NCBI GenBank assembly: GCA_003503995.1
Contig: DOCA01000114.1
Location: 1-10,833 of the forward strand
Reading direction: 5' to 3'
Source: Holosporales bacterium
GTDB lineage: Bacteria; Pseudomonadota; Alphaproteobacteria; Caedimonadales; UBA9215
DNA length: 10,833 nt
The notes beneath the pieces were generated by a model. The model was given only the letters and a program-made list of their open reading frames with translations, searched no databases and had not been told where the DNA came from. Shown here in pieces: positions 1-5,945 of this stretch. The position numbers and the translations under genes were made by a program. How positions within the stretch are numbered: position 1 is the stretch's first letter; every line of letters begins with the position of its first letter.

Positions 1-166
1 TTCCCTCCCTGCTGATAACAAGGGCATCTTCTAGTGAAAAAGTGCTTTGGTAAGGCTCCCGCAATAAGCCTTGATATTCTCCCGCAAGTTCAAAGGGAAT
101 AGAGGTTCCTCGAAGAGGAAAACTGACAAAGAAAGCAAAGAGAATGGAGATGATTTTTTTTTGCAT
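1..166 (-). CDS. N-terminal part of an exported protein of unknown function (runs off left edge)
   Basis: An open frame on the minus strand starts with ATG at 166-164 and stays open for 55 codons to base 1, so the gene continues outside the window. The first 22 residues form a typical Sec signal peptide: MQKK, then a hydrophobic core (IISILFAFFVSF), then a short polar end (PLRGTS). The mature part begins near IPFELAGEYQG and continues with LREPYQSTFSLEDALVISREG. I do not recognise the family. A GGGA at 176-179, about ten bases upstream, is a weak ribosome-binding site. Codons 2-4 lie in a run of nine A residues, a possible slippage point. The gene has the same orientation as the histidine kinase, with 140 bp between them, so it could be read from that promoter or from its own. 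A longer frame overlapping here on the same strand (31-219) lacks these features and is taken as a shadow. Confidence 0.6.
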   Translation of the reverse strand, partial: MQKKIISILFAFFVSFPLRGTSIPFELAGEYQGLLREPYQSTFSLEDALVISREG

Positions 167-306
167 GTGCGAATTTTCCCGACATAAAATGTAAAACTGG
201 AAACTACATTGTAAAGCAAAAAAAACCAATAAAAAAGTTAGAATTTAATGAGACATTTTACTCTTGAATGAGACCCTTCTGCTCTTCGAGGAAAAAAGTA
301 CATATT

Positions 307-2862
307 TTAACAAACTCTTTTTTGCGTCCATTGTTTTAGTAGGGAAATAAGGGGCTCAATATGAATGGGTTTTGTTAAGAGGTCGCTTGCTCCAAGATTA
401 ATGCATTTTGTTCTAGTATCGGATGTTGTATTAGCCGTTAAAACAATAATAGGTAAGTTTATGTGCTTCTCCATGGACCTAATACTTTTAATGGTTTCAT
501 AACCATCTTTTATGGGCATCATAAGATCTGTTAGAACAAGATCAATTTCTAGATTTTCCTCTAACTGCTGCAAGGCAACGTCACCGTTTTCAGCAGTCAA
601 GATATTCATCTCATATCCTTTTAATGCCATTGATAAGGAAAGAGTGTTTTTTACATCGTCATCAACAATTAAAACACTTTTTCCCTTTAAAAAATCAACA
701 TCAACCTCGTCATTGCTTACGGAGAAAGCGTTTTCCTTAGCATATTGCTCATAAAAGGAGACAGGGGATTTTTCAACCTTTTCAAGAGGCAAAAAGCATC
801 TAAAAGTACTCCCTTCGCCATCAATACTGTCAACCTGTATTTCACCTCCTAATATGTTAACCAACTCTTTAGAAATTGAAAGCCCCAGGCCTGTACCACC
901 ATATTTTCGAGAAACACTACCATCTACTTGTTGAAAAGCCTCAAAGATCATCTGTTGCTTGTCTTGAGGGATACCAATCCCCGTATCAATGACTGAAAAA
1001 ACCAGGCAATTTCCTGGGTTAAGTCTTGGCTTTGTGAAAACCACCTCTTGAGGAGGGCAAGATATTCTTAAATGAATGCTTCCCTGTGTTGTAAACTTGA
1101 ATGCATTAGAGAGTAAGTTTTTTAGAACCTGTTGAATTCTAAAACTATCAGAGATCATACAAGGAAGGTTTTTTTCTATTTCGAGGTGGAAATCTATGCC
1201 ATTTTTTCTCGCCAAAGCTTCAAACTTATTTTTTAACGAATGCCCCAGCTCATCTAAATCCACTGGTCCTTTTTCAATTTCAAGAAGTCCCGATTCAACC
1301 TTAGAGATATCTAAAATATCATTAATAAGACGAAGAAGATCCTCTCCCCCTTCATGGATATATTTAAGCATTGTGATCTGATCACTGGTCAGGTTTCTAT
1401 CTCTGTTTTCTGTAAGGGTGCCAGAAAGAAGAAGAAGACTATTTAAGGGTGTCCGAAGCTCATGAGACATATTGGCTAAGAACTGAGATTTATACTTAGA
1501 GGCCGCTTCTAATTCCGATGCTTTTTTCTCAATTTCTTTTTTTGCGTGCTTAACTGCTCTATGAGAATTCTCAAGATCCTTTTGTTTCTCTTCCAATCGA
1601 TCTGTATTTTTTTCAAGCTCTTCATTAGCAATTTTTAACTCGCTCTGTTGAAACTGCAAATCTTTTTCTGATTTTCTAAGAAGCTCTGTTTGATCTATTA
1701 GTTCTGTGTTAGAAGACTTTAATTCGTGTTGCTGAGTTTCTAATTGTTCAGACATTATTTTATATTTATCTAAGAGCTCTTCTGTTCGTTGTTTAGATAA
1801 AATTCTATTGATGATAACACCCAAATTTTCTGCAACTTGCTTGATAAGCCTCTGATTCATATCCGTTATTTCACGAAAGGATGCAAGCTCCATAACCCCA
1901 AGAACCTCATTGTCAAAAAGGATGGGCTGAACTAAAATAGTCATCGGAGAGGCTTCACCAAGAGAAGACGAAACATGAATATAATCAGAGGGAACCTTTG
2001 TTAAACAAATAGCCGTTTTTTCATAAGCACACTGACCGACAAGCCCTTCATTAAACTCTATACTATTTGATAAATTCTTCCGGTTTTTGTAGGCATAGGT
2101 CCCTTGGATTTTTAGAGAGTTCTTATAAACATTATTTTCTTCTTCGCGCAAATAGAACGTGCCATAGCCAATTTCCATTATTTTTGCAATATAAGACAAA
2201 GTATCTTGTGTTAGAGCAGAAAAGCTTGACGCACTTTGTGCAATGTCTAACAGTTGTGTTAAGTGAGACTTAACAATAGCATCTTCTTCAAGGGCTCTGT
2301 TGCGTCGAAAAAGCTCATCTTCTGCTGATTTTTGAACACTAATGTCCTTTAATGTCCCTGTAAAAAAACTTTCTCCATCAACAATAATTTGTCCAACAGC
2401 AAGGCTTGCAGGAAAAATACTGCCATCTTTACGTTTCGCGCTAACTTCGCGCCCAGATCCAATAACTTTTTTAACGCCCGTATCTTTATAGTTTTTCAAG
2501 TAACCATCATGCTCAGAGTGATAGGGCTCGGGCATAAGAATTTTAATATTTTCCCCAACTATATCCTCTTCTTTATACCCAAATATCTTTTCCGTAGCTA
2601 TATTTGCTGACTGTATATTGCCCAAGTGATCAATCACAATAAGAGCATCCAGCATTGTATCAAGAACCCCTTGGGAGCGCTTTTTAATCTTTTCTGATTG
2701 CTCTGATAACTCATAATTTTTTCTAAGAAGAAGAGAGATTTTTTCACATAATTCAACCTCATCTTTACTTTTACGACTTAAATTTTGAATCACAAAATCA
2801 TCTGGATTTACAAAAGAAGATTCTTTTATAATCTGATCAAGTTTTTTATTAATTTCTTTCAT
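307..2862 (-). CDS. Soluble hybrid sensor histidine kinase: FixL-like PAS, GAF, coiled coil, HisKA, HATPase, receiver
   Basis: The 851-residue protein has no signal peptide or membrane segment, so it should sense in the cytoplasm. Order: N-terminal helix (1-60); PAS (about 63-178); GAF (about 198-355); long charged coiled coil (about 356-458); HisKA with the H-box FLANMSHELRTPLN and phospho-acceptor His467; HATPase with N-box Asn582/Asn586, G1 DTGIG (626-630) and G2 GGTGLGL (655-661); receiver (about 729-845) with acidic Asp734-736, phospho-acceptor Asp779, Thr809 and Lys831. All catalytic residues are present, so the enzyme looks active. The PAS segment MPEPYHSEHDGYL...GSGREV aligns without gaps to rhizobial FixL, His118 matching the heme-ligand His and Arg138 the ligand-sensing Arg, so a heme-bound gas sensor is possible. 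A kinase ending in a receiver needs an HPt partner; the nearest HPt gene is broken (4378-4614). The ATG has no clear Shine-Dalgarno. The output regulator is unknown. Confidence 0.95.
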   Translation of the reverse strand: MKEINKKLDQIIKESSFVNPDDFVIQNLSRKSKDEVELCEKISLLLRKNYELSEQSEKIKKRSQGVLDTMLDALIVIDHLGNIQSANIATEKIFGYKEEDIVGENIKILMPEPYHSEHDGYLKNYKDTGVKKVIGSGREVSAKRKDGSIFPASLAVGQIIVDGESFFTGTLKDISVQKSAEDELFRRNRALEEDAIVKSHLTQLLDIAQSASSFSALTQDTLSYIAKIMEIGYGTFYLREEENNVYKNSLKIQGTYAYKNRKNLSNSIEFNEGLVGQCAYEKTAICLTKVPSDYIHVSSSLGEASPMTILVQPILFDNEVLGVMELASFREITDMNQRLIKQVAENLGVIINRILSKQRTEELLDKYKIMSEQLETQQHELKSSNTELIDQTELLRKSEKDLQFQQSELKIANEELEKNTDRLEEKQKDLENSHRAVKHAKKEIEKKASELEAASKYKSQFLANMSHELRTPLNSLLLLSGTLTENRDRNLTSDQITMLKYIHEGGEDLLRLINDILDISKVESGLLEIEKGPVDLDELGHSLKNKFEALARKNGIDFHLEIEKNLPCMISDSFRIQQVLKNLLSNAFKFTTQGSIHLRISCPPQEVVFTKPRLNPGNCLVFSVIDTGIGIPQDKQQMIFEAFQQVDGSVSRKYGGTGLGLSISKELVNILGGEIQVDSIDGEGSTFRCFLPLEKVEKSPVSFYEQYAKENAFSVSNDEVDVDFLKGKSVLIVDDDVKNTLSLSMALKGYEMNILTAENGDVALQQLEENLEIDLVLTDLMMPIKDGYETIKSIRSMEKHINLPIIVLTANTTSDTRTKCINLGASDLLTKPIHIEPLISLLKQWTQKRVC

Positions 2863-2870
2863 AGCGCGCC

Positions 2871-2889
2871 AGTTTTCTGTACAAAAACT
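2871..2889. promoter_or_regulatory. Near-palindrome just upstream of the histidine kinase start
   Basis: AGTTTT and AAAACT flank a TGTACA core, giving an imperfect palindrome of 19 bases that begins eight bases upstream of the kinase ATG. It lies in the 170-bp gap between two divergent genes, so it could be an operator or a 5' leader hairpin. No regulator is indicated by the sequence. The call rests on symmetry alone. Confidence 0.25.
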
Positions 2890-2958
2890 ATTATCCTCGT
2901 GAAAAAATTAATAAAGAGTTAAAATAAGATAGGCCGAAACAGCAGCATAAACTCAATA

Positions 2959-2980
2959 AATTAATGAATTAATGAATTAA
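2959..2980. repeat. Short tandem repeat AATTAATG, about 2.75 copies
   Basis: Two full copies and a partial third copy of AATTAATG lie in the intergenic region between the divergent kinase and transporter genes. The unit is AT-rich and may only reflect the base composition of the promoter region. No function is implied. Confidence 0.5.
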
Positions 2981-3032
2981 AAGCAAACAGCATGTTACGA
3001 TTAAATAATAAAACAGGGTTTTTATTTTTTAA

Positions 3033-4340
3033 ATGTCAAATCAAACACACCTTTTAAAAACAAAAAGGTTTCTTCCCCTTTTTATTACCCAATTTTTGGG
3101 CGCTTTTAATGATAATGCTTTTAAAAATGCCTTTTTGATCTGGTTCACCTATGACGTCGCTGTCACAGCGGGCCTTAATGCGCCTATGATGTCATCCCTA
3201 GCAGCTGGACTCTTTGTCCTTCCTTTTTTATTGTTTTCAGCCACGGCGGGACAATGTGCAGATAAATACGAAAAATCTTGGTTAGCCCAAAAGGTCAAAC
3301 TTGCCGAAATTTTTCTTATGCTCCTTTGCGCGCTTTTTTTCTTTATGGGCAGCGTTTATGGGCTTCTTCTTACTCTCTTTCTCATGGGAGTTCAGTCCAC
3401 GTTCTTTGGCCCCCTAAAATATAGCTTACTGCCCGAGCACCTAAAAGATGATGAACTCATTAGCGGTAATGGTTTGATTGAAAGTGGCACCTTCCTATCC
3501 ATTCTTTTTGGGACAATTTTTGGCGGCATTACTATTCGCACAACCTATGGCATTGAGCTGCTTTCCTTTTTTATCATAAGCTTTTCGATTATGGGTTGGC
3601 TCAGCAGTCTTGCCATTCCAAAATCTCCCATCGGGGATAAAAGTTTAAAAATCGGTTGGAATATCATCTCAGAAACCAAAACCATTATTGGCTATGCACG
3701 CGTCGAACCAACGGTCTGGCTCTCCATTATCGGCATCTCTTGGTTTTGGCTAATTGGCGCAACGTTTCTGGCGCAGTTTCCCACCTATACAAAAATGATT
3801 CTTGGAGGCAATGAAGAGATCGTCACCACTCTTTTATCCATTTTCTCCATTGGTATTGGCATTGGGTCCTTATTATGCAATAAATTCTTAAAAGGCAAAA
3901 TAGATGGGCGTCTTGTGCCATGGGGGGCTTTCGGGATGACTTTTGGCTTTGCTCTTTTAGTCCTATCAAGTCATTTTTACCTTAAAACTCTCTCCGTGGA
4001 ACCCACCCATCTTCTTGGGATTATTGATTTTCTGAACGCAAGCTTCTATAGCACTCTTATTTTAATAAGTCTCTTTACCATATCTTTATGTGCTGGTCTT
4101 TATATCGTCCCCCTTTATGCCATTATCCAACACCGATCAGAAGACAAATACCTCTCGCGCATTGTTGCTGCAAACAACGTAATGAATTCCCTCTTCATGG
4201 TCCTAGCAAGTTTCTTTGCTCTCTCTTTATTTGCCCTTCACTTTTCAGTTGTCGATTTGTTTCTAACCCTTGGCGTCATCAACATTCCCGTCTTTTATTT
4301 TATTCGTGGTGTCGTCAAAAGAAGGCTTAACAATGCTTAA
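3033..4340 (+). CDS. lplT: LplT-like MFS transporter (probable lysophospholipid transporter)
   Basis: The 435-residue protein has about twelve hydrophobic segments and the signatures of the LplT branch of the major facilitator superfamily: QFLGAFNDNAFK near residues 20-31, a motif-A-like GQCADKYEK at 73-81, GPLKYSLLPE at 126-135, SGNGLIESGTFLSILFG at 144-160 and GLYIVPLYAIIQ at 355-366. In E. coli LplT flips lysophospholipids across the inner membrane so that the acyltransferase Aas can re-acylate them. Many bacteria fuse this transporter to the acyltransferase and synthetase domains; here the frame ends after the transporter and no aas gene is visible nearby. At 435 residues it is somewhat longer than E. 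coli LplT (about 397). The ATG follows an AGGG (3015-3018) by 14 bases, a long spacing. The gene is divergent from the kinase and convergent with the HPt remnant, with 37 bp between the two ends. Substrate is inferred from family only. Confidence 0.85.
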   Translation: MSNQTHLLKTKRFLPLFITQFLGAFNDNAFKNAFLIWFTYDVAVTAGLNAPMMSSLAAGLFVLPFLLFSATAGQCADKYEKSWLAQKVKLAEIFLMLLCALFFFMGSVYGLLLTLFLMGVQSTFFGPLKYSLLPEHLKDDELISGNGLIESGTFLSILFGTIFGGITIRTTYGIELLSFFIISFSIMGWLSSLAIPKSPIGDKSLKIGWNIISETKTIIGYARVEPTVWLSIIGISWFWLIGATFLAQFPTYTKMILGGNEEIVTTLLSIFSIGIGIGSLLCNKFLKGKIDGRLVPWGAFGMTFGFALLVLSSHFYLKTLSVEPTHLLGIIDFLNASFYSTLILISLFTISLCAGLYIVPLYAIIQHRSEDKYLSRIVAANNVMNSLFMVLASFFALSLFALHFSVVDLFLTLGVINIPVFYFIRGVVKRRLNNA

Positions 4341-4377
4341 ATTATAGGAAACTCTGTGAAGAGGCTCATAAAAAACC

Positions 4378-4614
4378 CTACAAGAAATAGTTTTTAGCGG
4401 ATTGATAAGCATTTTGAATATCAACAAAAAGCTTTTCTTTTTCTTCACAACTTAACTCGTAACCTTCTTCGGCGGTGCGGCTTAACTCTGCAACCCTCGT
4501 TGCCCCAAAATTAAGGGCAATACCTTTGAGAGCATGGGCTTTTTCTTTCCACGTAATATTTTCGTTCCCAACGCTTTGCTCTAGCTCTTCCAGACATTCA
4601 TCTCCACACTCAAA
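4378..4614 (-). pseudogene. C-terminal remnant of a histidine phosphotransfer (HPt) protein cut by the IS3 element
   Basis: Reading the minus strand from the IS border gives 78 uninterrupted codons ending in TAG at 4378-4380. The fragment contains ECLEELEQSVGNENITWKEK, then AHALKGIALNFGATRVAEL and a long C-terminal helix. KAHALKG is the phospho-acceptor motif of HPt domains, the acceptor His being the CAT at 4534-4536, and the following Gly/Asn/Leu pattern is also typical. HPt proteins shuttle phosphate from the receiver of a hybrid kinase to a response regulator. Only the helix with the His and the next helices remain; roughly 25-40 residues of the first helix are missing. No ATG, GTG or TTG usable as a start lies in frame, either in the remnant, in the adjoining IS end or in the flank beyond the IS. 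It may be the partner of the hybrid kinase at 307-2862, or the tail of a larger lost kinase. Confidence 0.8.
4612..4614. repeat. Possible 3-bp target duplication AAA, left copy
   Basis: AAA directly abuts the left IS terminus and is matched by AAA at 5869-5871 beyond the right terminus. IS3-family elements usually create 3-4 bp duplications. The right side is a run of five A, so the match could be chance. Confidence 0.4.
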
Positions 4615-4640
4615 TGATGTGTCAACCTTTTTACGGACAC
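4615..4640 (+). repeat. IS terminal inverted repeat, transposase 3' side
   Basis: Read inward on the plus strand it begins TGATGTGTCAACC and ends CGGACAC. It pairs imperfectly with 5843-5868. The GGACAC end is characteristic of IS3-group inverted repeats. Confidence 0.8.
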
Positions 4641-4644
4641 TTTT

Positions 4645-5538
4645 TTAAGCTGCTTTATGAGTTTTTTTGTATTCCACGGGTGGTAGGTAATCATTAGTAG
4701 AATGCATTCTGATCCTATTATAATAGGTCTCAATATAATTGAATATTTCTTGTTTTGCCTCCTTTCTGGTTTTAAATTTCTCGTGATGGGTAAGTTCTAC
4801 CTTCAAGGTATGGAAAGCTTTCAGCAACAGCATTATCCCAGCAGTTTCCTTTTCTGCTCATGCTCTGTTTGATACCGTGAAGCTTTAGTAACTCTCTATG
4901 GCTATGGGAGGCATACTGACTACCCCGATCCGTATGTGAAATAAGGCCTTTTCCTGGCTTACGCTGCCATATTGCCATTCATAGAGCATCATTAACCAAA
5001 GATGCCTTCATGCGCTCATTAATGGACCAACCCACCACCTGTCTTGAAAACAAGTCAATGACTACAGCTAAATATAACCAGCCTTCTTGCGTTGGAATAT
5101 AGGTGATATCTCCAACATATGCTTGGTTAAGACTGGCGGCTGAGAACTCTCTCTGTAATAAGTTTGGGGCTATTGGTAAGTCATATTTAGAGTCCGTTGT
5201 TAGCCTAAACTTACGTCTTGTTTTACAGTATAAGCCTTGAGCCCTCATCAGCTTACAGACGCGTTTGCGGCTAACAGGGTATTCCTTGTTTACCAAGACT
5301 TGCCTTATGCGTCGACTGCCATAACGCCCCTTATGCTCAAGAAAAATCCTATGGATTTCTTGTGAGAGCTTTTTGTTCTCTAAAGAGCGTGCCGACGGGA
5401 ATTCTTGGTTTGCCCAGCTATAATATCCGCTTCTGGAAACTCCCAGCACGTCACACATCATTCTTGATCCAAAAGTGGCGATGTTGTCTTTGATCCAGGC
5501 GTACTTTACTTTATTTCCCCCGCAAAGTACGCCGCTGC
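4645..5538 (-). pseudogene. IS3-family orfB (DDE integrase-type transposase), broken by a TGA and a frameshift
   Basis: The frame entered after a -1 slip at the A7 run encodes a typical IS3 OrfB: the N-terminal KYAWIKDNIATFGSRMMCDVLGVSRSGYYSW, an HTH_21-like KGRYGSRRIRQVL region, and an rve integrase core. The catalytic triad is visible: Asp in YVGDITYI, Asp in SHTDRGSQYAS and Glu in DNAVAESF, with 35 residues between the second Asp and the Glu, as expected. The reading frame is interrupted twice. A TGA stands at 4979-4981, before MAIWQRKPGKG, and a frameshift lies near 4812-4818, after AESF, so the tail HTLKVELTHHEKF...PPVEYKKTHKAA is in another frame and ends with TAA at 4645-4647. The TGA could come from a C-to-T change in an Arg codon. 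The protein cannot be made in full. Confidence 0.9.
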
Positions 5539-5802
5539 TTTTTTTAAGATGTCGCGCTCCTCACGTAAGCGCGAATTATCTTTTCTAAGTTGCTTCAACT
5601 CTTCTAGGGATGAATCCTCTGAGTGGCTCTTTACGGATGGGCTGGCCTTGGGGTAATACTTAGCTATCCAGCCATGTAAGGTTGCGACATGAACGCCTAA
5701 GTTCTTTGCTATTTAGGCAACTGATTCCTTGGAATCAACAGCTAACTTTGCAGAAGATTCTTTAAATTCGGCCGGGTAACGGGTTACTTTTCTTTTTGTC
5801 CT
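5506..5802 (-). pseudogene. IS3-family orfA (helix-turn-helix protein), lost start codon and in-frame stop
   Basis: The frame encodes TKRKVTRYPAEFKESSAKLAVDS, then a helix-turn-helix (IAKNLGVHVATLHGWIAKYY), a leucine-zipper-like LEELKQLRKDNSRLREERDILKKAA, and a TAA at 5506-5508. This is a standard OrfA of about 98 residues. Homologous proteins begin MTKRK; here the codon before Thr is AGG (5802-5800), placed six bases after a good AGGAG, so the initiator ATG appears to have mutated. Codon 30 is TAA (5713-5715) where a Gln (CAA) would be expected. Both lesions are independent of those in orfB, so the element has been inactive for some time. Confidence 0.85.
5538..5545 (-). other. A7G slippery sequence for -1 frameshifting between orfA and orfB
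   Basis: TTA AAA AAA GCA in the orfA frame offers a -1 slip into the orfB frame, which is then open through to KYAWIKDN and the integrase core. This is the usual way IS3-family elements make the OrfAB transposase. Confidence 0.65.
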
Positions 5803-5842
5803 TGGATGCTCCTAAATTCATGACTCATAGATTCTAATCTAT

Positions 5843-5868
5843 CTGCCCGCTTTAGGGTAGCCACATCA
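5843..5868 (-). repeat. IS terminal inverted repeat, orfA side
   Basis: Read inward on the minus strand it begins TGATGTGGCTACCC and ends CGGGCAG, matching 17 of 26 positions of the opposite end. TACCC is shared with the IS3 left end. Confidence 0.8.
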
Positions 5869-5871
5869 AAA
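5869..5871. repeat. Possible 3-bp target duplication AAA, right copy
   Basis: This is the partner of 4612-4614, the first three bases outside the right IS end. It lies in a run of five A, so the support is weak. Confidence 0.4.
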
Positions 5872-5919
5872 AACGCGGGGAGGCTTTTTAGCTTTTTCCT
5901 TCCATGCTAAAATGAAATG

Positions 5920-5925
5920 TATAAA
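5920..5925 (+). promoter_or_regulatory. Weak candidate -10 element for tamA
   Basis: TATAAA lies 20 bases before the tamA ATG in the 77-bp gap after the IS. No convincing -35 hexamer is seen at normal spacing, and a start near 5932 would leave only about 14 bases of leader. The IS insertion replaced whatever lay further upstream, so the present promoter could differ from the original one. Confidence 0.3.
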
Positions 5926-5945
5926 AACAATAAAGTAATTTCAAT

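Larger units (their letters stand above)
4615..5868 (-). mobile_element. Degenerate IS3-subgroup (IS3 family) insertion sequence, 1254 bp
   Basis: The element is bounded by imperfect inverted repeats that both start TGATGTG and share about 17 of 26 positions, including ACC and CGG.CA; these resemble the known IS3 ends (TGAT...TACCC...GGACA). Its length matches IS3 itself (about 1.26 kb). It holds the two-frame arrangement of the family, orfA and orfB on the minus strand, with an A7 slippery run at the junction. An AAA lies directly outside each end (4612-4614 and 5869-5871) and fits a 3-bp target duplication, though AAA is weak evidence in AT-rich DNA. It cannot move by itself: the orfA start is lost, orfA and orfB each have a nonsense codon, and orfB has a frameshift. 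It interrupts the HPt gene and sits 77 bp upstream of tamA. Confidence 0.9.

Noticed and set aside
31..219. 62-codon minus-strand ORF
   Set aside because: It overlaps, in another frame, the frame from ATG 166, which has a proper signal peptide; the longer ORF has no such features.
106..293. Inverted 12-bp copies TTCCTCGAAGAG (106-117) and CTCTTCGAGGAA (282-293)
   Set aside because: Twelve-base matches are expected by chance in a 10-kb window, and one copy lies inside a coding region.
512..754. Plus-strand ORFs inside the kinase gene (also 1196-1381, 2067-2273, 2389-2610)
   Set aside because: They are antisense shadows of the strongly conserved kinase frame and lack ribosome-binding sites or recognisable motifs.
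4352..4363. CTCT-GTGA-AGAG hairpin between lplT and the HPt remnant
   Set aside because: A four-base stem with no T run is not enough for a terminator.
4378..4614. HPt fragment as a working short gene restarted from the IS
   Set aside because: No ATG, GTG or TTG lies in frame after the last upstream stop, so no plausible start exists.
4979..4981. TGA read as Trp (recoded genetic code)
   Set aside because: TGA is used as the real stop of tamA (7797-7799), and the orfB copy has other lesions, so it is a nonsense mutation.
5846..5879. CCCGC/GCGGG pairing across the right IS end followed by T runs, terminator-like
   Set aside because: Only five base pairs across a 24-base loop, half of it IS-derived; too weak to call a terminator.
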